DNA from: Anaerolineae bacterium
Lineage (GTDB): Bacteria > Chloroflexota > Anaerolineae > Anaerolineales > E44-bin32
Assembly (NCBI GenBank): GCA_030673735.1
Contig: DAOVIK010000040.1
Span: forward strand, 1 to 10,032
DNA: 10,032 nt
Direction: 5' to 3'
Shown: in pieces, positions 1 through 5,900 of the stretch
Position numbering within the stretch: the stretch's first letter is position 1
Layout: each line of letters opens with the position of its first letter
The notes under the pieces: generated by a model
The model's input: only the letters and a program-made list of their open reading frames with translations
Database searches by the model: none
Told to the model about the DNA's origin: nothing
Program-made: the position numbers and the translations under genes

Positions 1-122
1 CGAAAGGCTTGGGTTTGGGGCTTTCATTCTGCAAGTTGGCCGTTGAAGCCCACGCAGGCCGCATCTGGGTGGACAGTGAACCGGGCAAAGGTTCGACATT
101 CTACTTCACGCTCCCTGTATAA
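1..122 (+). CDS. Sensor histidine kinase, C-terminal fragment (partial at left edge)
   Basis: Reading frame 3 is open from the edge (first full codon at 3) to TAA at 120-122 and gives 39 residues. They match the last part of a HATPase_c domain. A glycine-rich G2-type box (GLGLGLSFCK) is followed by the segment ending in GRIWVDSEPGKGSTFYFTLP, the usual C-terminus of two-component histidine kinases. The domain binds ATP for autophosphorylation of a His residue located upstream, outside the window. The protein ends directly after this motif, so no receiver domain is fused at this end. Input domain and partner regulator are not visible. A 45-base gap separates it from the next gene on the same strand, so co-transcription is possible. 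Confidence 0.88.
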   Translation, partial: KGLGLGLSFCKLAVEAHAGRIWVDSEPGKGSTFYFTLPV

Positions 123-167
123 TTACATTCTCCTATCTCAACTGGCCCGCACCTCACGGGAGTATTG

Positions 168-1004
168 ATGCGCGAAATTGCTTCAGGAGTGTATCTCGAG
201 AAGAAGTTTCCCGGCGTGCAAGTCGCGGCGATCACGGGGAACCGCGGCTTGATGCTGGTTGACTGTCCCCTGCAGGTCGAGGATGGACGTGAGTGGCTAA
301 CTCAGCTGGCAGAGTTGGGGAAGGCGAAATACCTGGTCTTGCTGGATCACCATCCGGATCGAGTCCTGGGATCTCGCGGTCTCGATGTGCCCGGCCTGGC
401 GCATGATCGAACGCGCGCAACTATCGCTGCATGGCCGGACACGTTCAAGGGAAACACGCGTCCCATCGGAGGAGAATCCGACCAGCTGAAACGCATCACC
501 GGAGTGACCAAGGCCGTTCCTCAGATTTCGTTCTCTGACGAGACTTTGATCTACTTGGGAAGTCGCGTCGTGCGGCTGTGGCACATGCCCGGACACATGG
601 AGGGAGCGATCTGGCTGACGCTTTCAGATGCCAAGGTTGTGTTCATCGGCGACGCCGTGACGAAATCCGAGCCGCCTTACTTTGGCGAGGCCAATCTGGA
701 AGCTTGGCTGAGGGCGTTGGATGAGCTACGTGGCCCGGAATACAAGGGATACCGGCTGGTTTCGGCGAGGGATGGATTCGTCGACCGCAATGCGATCAAC
801 GCCATGGCGCGCTTTCTGCGAAGGATACCGCCCGCCGTGAACAGGCTTGCGGCCAAGGACGGCTCTCCCGAGGATGCAGCCAGGATCGGCGCCAAGCTAA
901 TCAGCAGTCATCGCGTGATATCTGCACGCAAGGAACAGGTGATTCAACGAATGCAAGCAAGTCTGATCGAGCAGCATGCCCGAATGCACCCATCAGAGAC
1001 TTAG
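168..1004 (+). CDS. MBL-fold metallo-hydrolase-like protein with altered metal motif
   Basis: A 278-residue protein with the layout of the metallo-beta-lactamase superfamily. It has an N-terminal beta part (AAITGNRGLMLVDCP), a motif-1 position at 60-65, the PGHMEG motif at 141-146 matching PGHTxG, and FIGDAV at 159-164 matching the GD motif. The usual HxHxDH of motif 1 reads DHHPDR, so the first and last histidines are replaced; H62 and D64 remain in register. H79 lies in an AHDRTRATIA segment common after motif 1. The C-terminal His position is not obvious (SARDGFVD at 199-206). Substrate is unknown; it may be a member with one metal, an altered site or no activity. ATG 168 is preferred over the adjoining TTG 165 because GGGAG (158-162) then has a 5-base spacing. 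No signal peptide is seen, so it is probably cytoplasmic. Confidence 0.82.
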   Translation: MREIASGVYLEKKFPGVQVAAITGNRGLMLVDCPLQVEDGREWLTQLAELGKAKYLVLLDHHPDRVLGSRGLDVPGLAHDRTRATIAAWPDTFKGNTRPIGGESDQLKRITGVTKAVPQISFSDETLIYLGSRVVRLWHMPGHMEGAIWLTLSDAKVVFIGDAVTKSEPPYFGEANLEAWLRALDELRGPEYKGYRLVSARDGFVDRNAINAMARFLRRIPPAVNRLAAKDGSPEDAARIGAKLISSHRVISARKEQVIQRMQASLIEQHARMHPSET

Positions 1005-1066
1005 GCCGTTATATTGATTTCCACGCGGGCCTGTCGAGGAGGGCTTCCCAACTGACATCCAGACAC

Positions 1067-2110
1067 TTGACCACAGCATTCGAGCCTCTCTTTCAACTCA
1101 CGCGGGGCAGTACAGTCGAATCACTCCACTTTGGAGCACTGGCACTGGTGGATTCGACGGGAAAGCTGCTCGCTTGGGCGGGGGATCCACAACAAGTGAC
1201 CTTCATGCGATCCAGCGCCAAGCCGTTTCAAACCCTGCCTTTGATTGAATCCGGCGCAGCGGAGCATTACGCAATCGACCACAAGCAAATCGCACTGGCG
1301 TGTGCTTCCCATGTGGGCAGCGAGGCGCATGTTCAGACGGCTGAAGCGTTTCAAGCGAAAGTGGGGGTCGAAGAATCGGAACTACTCTGCGGTGTGCATA
1401 CACCAAGAGACGAAGAAGCTGCACGGCGTCTGACGATCGAGGGCAAGGATCCTAAGCCGAACCAGCACAACTGCTCCGGCAAGCACACCGGCATGTTGGC
1501 CCTGGCGCGCTACCTAGGCGAGTCGACTGATGATTACCTCGAGCACGAGCATCCGGTTCAAAGACGAATCTTGGCCGCGCTGGCAGAGATGTGCGGTCTC
1601 AGCGAAGCGCAAATCGGACTGGGATTGGATGGATGTTCGGCGCCGAACTTCGCGATCCCATTGGCTTCTGCAGCCCGGGGACTGGCTCGCTTCGCGGATC
1701 CGGCGGGGCTGCCGGAAGCGCGTGCGCAAGCTTGCCGTACGATTTTTGCAGCAATGACCACGCATCCCGAGATGGTCCGCGGGCCGGGCGGCTTCGACAC
1801 TCGGCTGATGGAGGTTGCAGGAGAGCATATCCTCTCCAAGGCCGGCGCTGAGGGATACCAGGCGATCGCAATCAAGCCAGGAGTGATCGGCGCGGACTCA
1901 CCCGCCATGGGCTTGGCTGTGAAGATCGCTGATGGAAATGGTCGCGCAACCCGGCCGGTCACTCTAGCCGTGCTTCATGAGCTTGGCGTTCTAGGGCAAG
2001 CCGAAATGAAAGAACTAGCCGAATTTTCTGCGAGCACGCGGCATAACTATCGCGGTCTCGAGGTGGGTGAAGAGCGAGTTACCCTCCAACTCAAGCGCGC
2101 AGGGCAGTGA
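1067..2110 (+). CDS. L-asparaginase, type II / Rhizobium etli-like (Asparaginase_II family)
   Basis: Predicted to hydrolyse L-asparagine to aspartate and ammonia in the cytoplasm. At 347 residues it has the family length, and no signal peptide is seen. Visible motifs: RSSAKPFQTLPLI (48-60), CASHVGSEAH (79-88), NCSGKHTGML (135-144), DGCSAPNFAIPL (188-199) and HPEMVRGPGGFDTR (233-246). The residues reported for R. etli ReAV (Ser48, Lys51, Ser80; zinc ligands Cys135, Lys138, Cys189) all have matching residues one position later: S49, K52, S81, C136, K139, C190. The active and zinc sites therefore look intact. The start is uncertain. TTG 1067 lacks a near ribosome site, while CTG 1052, in frame, sits 9 bases after GAGGAGG (1036-1042) and would add five residues. 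It is unrelated to the E. coli AnsA/AnsB fold. rsmG follows 4 bases after its stop. Confidence 0.92.
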   Translation: MTTAFEPLFQLTRGSTVESLHFGALALVDSTGKLLAWAGDPQQVTFMRSSAKPFQTLPLIESGAAEHYAIDHKQIALACASHVGSEAHVQTAEAFQAKVGVEESELLCGVHTPRDEEAARRLTIEGKDPKPNQHNCSGKHTGMLALARYLGESTDDYLEHEHPVQRRILAALAEMCGLSEAQIGLGLDGCSAPNFAIPLASAARGLARFADPAGLPEARAQACRTIFAAMTTHPEMVRGPGGFDTRLMEVAGEHILSKAGAEGYQAIAIKPGVIGADSPAMGLAVKIADGNGRATRPVTLAVLHELGVLGQAEMKELAEFSASTRHNYRGLEVGEERVTLQLKRAGQ

Positions 2111-2114
2111 AGAC

Positions 2115-2843
2115 GTGCCGGGCGCCTATGAAGGTTTGCAGGCAGCCGCTTCGACGCTGCTGGACATCAAACTAACCCGGCAACAGATCGATGCATTTAC
2201 CTGGTATGCGGATGAGATGCTGGAGTGGAACCAGCGCTTCAACCTGACCGCCATTACGGAACCTTCGCAGATTGAGATCAAGCACTTCCTGGATTCACTC
2301 ACATGCGTGCTTGGCATGGGACGTCCCCCTCAGGGACGAGTTGCGGATGTGGGTACAGGAGCAGGTTTTCCAGGGCTGCCGCTAAGGATCGTCTTTCCCC
2401 ATCTTGAGCTTGCGCTCATCGAATCGACCGGCAAGAAAGCTGCGTTCTGCAGACATGTAGTCAAGGGCCTTGCGCTGAGCGGCGTCGAGGTCTTGCATGC
2501 CCGTGTTGAGCAGGTGGCGCACAAGCCGGATCATCGAGCTTCTTATGATTGGGCATTGGCGCGGGCTGTTGCGCCGATGGAAGTGCTGGCGGAGTACTTG
2601 CTGCCGCTTCTGCGTGTCGGAGGAAAGGCGGTGGTGCAGAAAGGGGAAACCGGGCCTGCTGAGGCCCACGCCGCCGAGATGACAATGCAGCTCCTCGGTG
2701 GCAAGCTGGCACAGTTGATACCGGTCAATCTGCCGCGAGTGGCCGAATCGCGCTACCTGGTGACGATGGAAAAGGTGGCGCAAACGCCGACCAAGTATCC
2801 TAGGCGTCCGGGTATTCCAGCCAAGCGCCCTCTCAAGGGATAA
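2115..2843 (+). CDS. rsmG: 16S rRNA (guanine527-N7)-methyltransferase RsmG (GidB)
   Basis: Methylates G527 of 16S rRNA at N7 using S-adenosylmethionine. The 242-residue protein shows the family signature throughout: YADEMLEWNQRFNLTAI (31-47), the SAM-binding glycine loop DVGTGAGFPGLPL (78-90), ALARAVAP (147-154), VGGKAVVQKG (168-177), and the terminal TPTKYPRRPGIPAKRPL (224-240). Length is close to B. subtilis RsmG and somewhat longer than E. coli RsmG. GTG 2115 is chosen because it lies 4 bases after the asparaginase stop and the protein then begins close to the normal N-terminus. An upstream in-frame GTG at 2067 would overlap asparaginase by 44 bases, with its Shine-Dalgarno-like sequence abutting the codon, so it is less likely. 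Tight spacing suggests translational coupling with the asparaginase. It converges on the radical SAM gene to the right. Confidence 0.95.
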   Translation: MPGAYEGLQAAASTLLDIKLTRQQIDAFTWYADEMLEWNQRFNLTAITEPSQIEIKHFLDSLTCVLGMGRPPQGRVADVGTGAGFPGLPLRIVFPHLELALIESTGKKAAFCRHVVKGLALSGVEVLHARVEQVAHKPDHRASYDWALARAVAPMEVLAEYLLPLLRVGGKAVVQKGETGPAEAHAAEMTMQLLGGKLAQLIPVNLPRVAESRYLVTMEKVAQTPTKYPRRPGIPAKRPLKG

Positions 2844-2899
2844 TCCTGCCGCAAATTCGTGATCGTCAAGCCAATCATGTGCAGATGCGCAAGAGCTAT

Positions 2900-2918
2900 C
2901 GCCGCCCAAGTGGCGGCG
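2900..2918. terminator. GC hairpin in the convergent gap after rsmG
   Basis: A perfect 7-bp stem (2900-2906 with 2912-2918, CGCCGCC/GGCGGCG) with a 5-base loop sits in the 143-base gap between the convergent rsmG and radical SAM genes. Neither side carries a clear T-run, so it may be a weak or factor-assisted terminator, or only a structural hairpin. Nothing else was recognised in the gap. Confidence 0.35.
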
Positions 2919-2986
2919 CCCTGCTTTCTGGAGGGAACCTTGACTCTCGATGGGTTGAGGAATAGGTGCGGAGTTGAGGGGTGTTG

Positions 2987-3952
2987 CTAGATCCAGCGTT
3001 GGTCAAAGCGCCAGAGACCGGCCTGGTGCGCAGCGACGAAAGCCTGCTCGTACTCGCGGTTGGTGATCCGGCGATTGATCTCTGGGTAGTCATTGGCGTT
3101 GACTTTGCCGGATGGGCGATACTGGCGCATCATGTTTATGAAGGTGTCCGGTGAAACTTCCTGGGCGAGGAACTGCATGATGGAAGCGGTTCCGGCAGCA
3201 TCATCAGGCATCACAAGATGGCGCAGCAGGACGCCGCGTAGTGCAATTCCTTTTTCATCGACCTTGAGCGCGCCGACCTGGCGATGCATCTCCTTGAGTG
3301 CTGCCCTCGCCACCTCCGGATAATCCTTGGCCTTGAAATATCGCTGGGATAGCTCGGGATCCCAGATCTTGAAATCGGGCATGTAAATGTCGACGATGCC
3401 ATCCAAGAGCTTCAGGCTTTCGATGCCGTCGTATGCCGATGTGTTGTAAACAATGGGGAGGCGCAGGCCGTTTTCAACCGCCAGAACCAAAGCTTCGAGC
3501 ACCTGAGGGACGTTGTGCGCCGGCGTGACGAAGTTGATGTTGTGGCAGCCCACGGTTTGCAGTTCGAGCATCATCCCTGCGATTCGTTCTGGGGAGGTGG
3601 CGCGTCCGTGGCCTTCGTGGCTGATGTCGAAGTTCTGACAGAACACGCATCGCAAGTTGCACATTGAGAAGAAGATCGTCCCGCTGCCTCGCCATCCCCT
3701 CAGGCAATTCTCCTCACCCATGTGAGGGAAGTAGCTGCTCACGATTGCGTGACGGCCGGTCTTGCAGGTGCCGGTCTCGTCTTGCAGGCGGTTCGCGCCG
3801 CAGTTTCGAGGGCAGGCTTGACATTGAGCCAGGCCCTCAACGGCCTGAGAAGTGCGACGTTGGAGTTCTCCGGATCGATGCAGCTCCAAATAAGCCGGGC
3901 GGAAGGTTTCTTTGGGGATCGAGAATCGATCCATGGACGTATCTTCGGTCAT
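2987..3952 (-). CDS. Radical SAM protein, PflX family (COG1313-like)
   Basis: A 321-residue radical SAM enzyme. C98-x3-C102-x2-C105 (CNLRCVFC) should hold the [4Fe-4S] cluster that cleaves SAM. It is followed by QNFDISHEGHG, and GRGWRGSGTIFFS-type sequence precedes it. An N-terminal Cys cluster (C44, C47, C51, C63; CQACPRNCGANR) may bind a second metal or cluster. NINFVTPAHNVPQVLEA (138-154), LPIVYNTSAYDG, VDIYMPDFK (187-195), RHLVMP (244-249) and the C-terminal MRQYRP are hallmarks of PflX-type proteins. These resemble pyruvate-formate-lyase activases, but their substrate is unknown. No AMMECR1, Memo or glycyl-radical enzyme gene is adjacent. ATG 3952 is chosen; a second ATG lies at 3934. 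A GTG at 4021 opens the frame but lies upstream of a promoter-like site at 4010-4018. No strong ribosome site is seen. Confidence 0.88.
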   Translation of the reverse strand: MTEDTSMDRFSIPKETFRPAYLELHRSGELQRRTSQAVEGLAQCQACPRNCGANRLQDETGTCKTGRHAIVSSYFPHMGEENCLRGWRGSGTIFFSMCNLRCVFCQNFDISHEGHGRATSPERIAGMMLELQTVGCHNINFVTPAHNVPQVLEALVLAVENGLRLPIVYNTSAYDGIESLKLLDGIVDIYMPDFKIWDPELSQRYFKAKDYPEVARAALKEMHRQVGALKVDEKGIALRGVLLRHLVMPDDAAGTASIMQFLAQEVSPDTFINMMRQYRPSGKVNANDYPEINRRITNREYEQAFVAAHQAGLWRFDQRWI

Positions 3953-4009
3953 GACAAGATCCAGGGCGCAAATTAACGATCTAGAATTCCTTTGAGCGCC
4001 GCAAGATTC

Positions 4010-4018
4010 CTTATACCA
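4010..4018 (-). promoter_or_regulatory. Extended -10 promoter candidate for the radical SAM gene
   Basis: Read on the minus strand, this is TGG TATAAG, an extended -10 element with five of six consensus bases in the hexamer. It lies about 58 bases before ATG 3952, which would give a leader of about 50 bases. The -35 region is poor. If real, it rules out the upstream GTG start at 4021 and lets this gene be transcribed separately from recF. Confidence 0.4.
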
Positions 4019-4103
4019 CACGCAGGGTTAATCAGGTATTTGGGCATTGTGTCTCGACGGTGCTCTCCAATATTGCGGTGGGATGTCCGGTGCGAAGGGA
4101 GGA

Positions 4104-5315
4104 TCAGGGCTGCATGGGGGTCAGACTACCGGAGGCGACGCGCCAAATCGCGACTTGGCCGAGAAGCTCCTGCTTGAACATCGCCAGATCGGTTGTAGTT
4201 ATCAATGCTTGCTGGACCTTCACTACACAGGCCAGCAGCGCCTCCCTGCGCTCAACATCCAATTCAGAGAGTACCTCGTCGAGAAGCAGCACTGGCCAAG
4301 CACCACTGCGCTGCTTCAACCAATCAACCTCGGCAAGCTTGGCAGCGAGTATCGCAGTTCGATTCTGCCCGCGCGAGCCGTAGGTACGGAGATCGACGCC
4401 ATTGGAGAGGAACGCGAAATCATCGCGATGGGGACCTGAGAGAGTCATGCCGCGGGCGATTTCCTCCTGGCGGGAGCGTTCAAGCGCCGAAAGGATGCGT
4501 TTGCGTATCTCTGCGCGCTGGATGGTTGCCCAGTCAGACCCATCATTCAAAGACATGGGCAATTGCCCATCACGCGGCGAAGCATCGCCGATGGCGGGAG
4601 AGTATTCGATGCGAAGCGTCTCTTCTCCGCGGGTGAGGTCTTGGTGAAAAGGAGAGGCGAGATCCTGCAGCTCGCGCAGTGCGAGAGCTCTGGAGCGGAC
4701 AAGATCAGCGGCGAGGTCTACAAGCTGCTTATCCCAGAATTCGAGTTGATCGCTGTTGGTGTAGGATTCGGGGATCTGCTTGAGCAGCGCATTGCGCTGG
4801 GTGAGCACCTTGGCATACTCAGTTGTGTTTTGGGCGTAGACAGGATCCGCCTGGGATAAGGCAACATCCAGGTAGCGACGCCTCTCACTGGGAGGGCCCT
4901 CGAGCACGCGAAGGTCTTGTGGCACGAAGAGCACGGCATTGAACACGCCCGAAAGATCGCGCACGCGTTTCTTGACGCCGTTGAGCAGAACTTGCTTCCT
5001 TGCGCGGAGCTCTCCTGGGGATGATCCGTTGTCGATCAGGATGCGGATTTCAATGCGCTGCAATCGTTCTTCGCGATAAACTTCGGCGGCAAGTCGAGCG
5101 AATGGCTGCTGCTCTTGGAGGGCTAGGAAATTGACCAGGTTGCGATCATTGCGTGTATGCGGATTCGCTGCTCCCGTCAGATAGTGAATCGATTCGAGCA
5201 GGCTAGTCTTGCCTTGGGCGTTCGATCCTACAAGGAGGGTCACGCCTGGTGGAAACTCGGTTTCCAGGCGCACGAAGTTGCGGAAATTCGTTAGGGAGAG
5301 ATTGGTCAGACGCAT
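4104..5315 (-). CDS. recF: DNA replication/repair protein RecF
   Basis: A 403-residue SMC-like ATPase that loads RecA onto gapped DNA together with RecO and RecR. It has the family start MRLTNLSLTNFRNF, a Walker A motif GSNAQGKTS (30-38), FVPQDLRVLEGPPSERRRYLD (130-150, conserved in RecF), the ABC-type signature region SGPHRDD (293-299) with GSRGQNRTAI (313-322), Walker B VLLLDEV (342-348) and the D-loop SELD (350-353). All catalytic motifs are present and the length is slightly above the typical 360-380. dnaN, dnaA and gyrB, its common neighbours, are absent within this window. The 20 bases before ATG 5315 contain no Shine-Dalgarno sequence but do contain a likely -10 box, pointing to a near-leaderless transcript. 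Confidence 0.96.
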   Translation of the reverse strand: MRLTNLSLTNFRNFVRLETEFPPGVTLLVGSNAQGKTSLLESIHYLTGAANPHTRNDRNLVNFLALQEQQPFARLAAEVYREERLQRIEIRILIDNGSSPGELRARKQVLLNGVKKRVRDLSGVFNAVLFVPQDLRVLEGPPSERRRYLDVALSQADPVYAQNTTEYAKVLTQRNALLKQIPESYTNSDQLEFWDKQLVDLAADLVRSRALALRELQDLASPFHQDLTRGEETLRIEYSPAIGDASPRDGQLPMSLNDGSDWATIQRAEIRKRILSALERSRQEEIARGMTLSGPHRDDFAFLSNGVDLRTYGSRGQNRTAILAAKLAEVDWLKQRSGAWPVLLLDEVLSELDVERREALLACVVKVQQALITTTDLAMFKQELLGQVAIWRVASGSLTPMQP

Positions 5316-5325
5316 GGGTCAGGCG

Positions 5326-5334
5326 ATTGTAGCA
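5326..5334 (-). promoter_or_regulatory. Extended -10 promoter candidate for recF
   Basis: On the minus strand the sequence reads TGC TACAAT, ending 10 bases before the recF ATG at 5313-5315. Transcription would begin about 3-5 bases before the start codon. This agrees with the missing ribosome-binding site and suggests leaderless or nearly leaderless translation. No good -35 hexamer is seen, as is common for extended -10 promoters. Confidence 0.5.
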
Positions 5335-5344
5335 TACATGGACT

Positions 5345-5375
5345 TTGATGCGATGCATGTGCCCACTGGTATAAT
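5345..5375 (+). promoter_or_regulatory. Rightward promoter P1: TTGATG, 19-bp spacer, TGG-TATAAT
   Basis: A perfect TATAAT (5370-5375) is preceded by an extended -10 TGG (5367-5369). A partial -35 (TTGATG, 5345-5350) lies 19 bases upstream. The predicted start is near 5382, driving the long leader and the export operon. It is back to back with the recF promoter, and their upstream regions overlap across 5332-5369. ACATG (5336-5340) and CATGT (5356-5360) form an inverted repeat in that shared region and could be an operator. Confidence 0.55.
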
Positions 5376-5420
5376 GGCAGGAAATCCAATCGACCTGCAA
5401 ATCTTGTTCGCTCAAGCAAG

Positions 5421-5450
5421 TTGACTTTGGTTGCTGCCTTATGCTAAAGT
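5421..5450 (+). promoter_or_regulatory. Rightward promoter P2: TTGACT, 18-bp spacer, TAAAGT with TGC extension
   Basis: A -35 box TTGACT (5421-5426) matches consensus at five of six positions. After 18 bases comes TAAAGT (5445-5450), preceded by TGC at 5442-5444 as an extended -10. The predicted start is about 5457, just before the structured leader. With P1 this makes tandem promoters for the same unit. Confidence 0.5.
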
Positions 5451-5456
5451 ATTGAT

Positions 5457-5685
5457 GCTCAGATTATTCAGATTCAGGAGGGGAGTCCAAGAAAGTTAGA
5501 GCGCTTGCTGATCCAGTGCAAATAGTGAGCGCTTTGCACATGATCGCGGATTTGAGTGTGCACTCCAGTGCGAGTGTGGAGGCGATGAAGCGGGGAGCCT
5601 GAGTTGGTCGCTGGCCCGAAAGAGGGCAGGGCCCCCGCAGAGCCAGTAGCGAAACCGGCCACAAGGACCGGTTTCTTGTGTTCTT
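5457..5685 (+). ncRNA. Structured leader or small RNA upstream of the export operon (class not recognised)
   Basis: About 230 bases between promoter P2 and a terminator-like hairpin, without a convincing protein-coding frame. Visible pairings include GTGCAAA (5516-5522) with TTTGCAC (5533-5539); AGCGCT at 5500-5505 with its copy at 5528-5533, which competes with the former; GCGGGG (5590-5595) with CCCCGC (5633-5638); and GCCC (5614-5617) with GGGC (5624-5627). CTGGC (5611-5615) with GCCAG (5642-5646) crosses the GCGGGG helix, so a pseudoknot or a switch is possible. The end of the element can form a terminator. I checked by eye against c-di-GMP-I, c-di-AMP, SAM, cobalamin, TPP, T-box, SRP and RNase P signatures and found no match. 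It may be a cis-acting attenuator or a free small RNA. Confidence 0.45.
5651..5685 (+). terminator. Intrinsic terminator within the leader
   Basis: GAAACCGG (5651-5658) pairs with CCGGTTTC (5668-5675). Two inner C-G pairs close an ACAA loop, with one bulged A (5667). A T-rich tail TTGTGTTCTT (5676-5685) follows. It lies about 215 bases before the first structural gene and after the two rightward promoters, so it should cut off much leader transcription unless antitermination occurs. Confidence 0.6.
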
Positions 5686-5698
5686 AGGGAATAAGCAA

Positions 5699-5724
5699 CC
5701 TCGGCCGGCCGCCACCGACCGAGG
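5699..5724 (+). other. Second leader hairpin without T-run
   Basis: CCTCGG (5699-5704) pairs with CCGAGG (5719-5724). After one C-A mismatch, CGG (5706-5708) pairs with CCG (5715-5717), leaving a 6-base loop. An A-run rather than a T-run follows, so it is not a classic terminator on this strand. From here to the first gene, one more small hairpin (AAGGG 5734-5738 with CCCTT 5751-5755) and an orphan ribosome-binding-like AAAGGAGG (5813-5820) are seen, but nothing else is recognised. Confidence 0.45.
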
Positions 5725-5900
5725 CCTAGCAAAAAGGGGCACGGGTATGACCCTTGCTGCTGTATTTAAGTATAGCACTAATGTCCTGTTTTTATCCGGG
5801 AGCGGCTATAGGAAAGGAGGTTCATTGGGGGATTTGAAACGAGTTAGAAGGGTCTGAATTCGAGGTTTTAAGCCAATACGAAATGAGGGAGGAAAGACCG

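Noticed and set aside
5209..5424. 71-codon plus-strand frame crossing the recF start and promoters
   Set aside because: Its first half is antisense to the conserved RecF N-terminus and its second half spans promoter elements. No ribosome site or motif is seen.
5581..5680. c-di-GMP-I or c-di-AMP riboswitch, suggested by GAAA, CGCAGAGCC and GCGGGGAGCC fragments and by the matrix-like cargo
   Set aside because: The fragments are not in the right order or spacing, and the conserved GGCAAACC of c-di-GMP-I and the multi-part core of c-di-AMP elements are missing. A covariance-model search could overturn this.
5464..5778. 104-codon minus-strand frame across the leader region
   Set aside because: It lies over the terminator and hairpins, has no ribosome site or domain, and other frames on the same strand overlap it. 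The structured RNA reading explains the region better.
5786..5800. DnaA box-like TTATCC near the recF intergenic region
   Set aside because: Only six of nine consensus bases match (TTATCCGGG), and no second box or AT-rich unwinding region is present.
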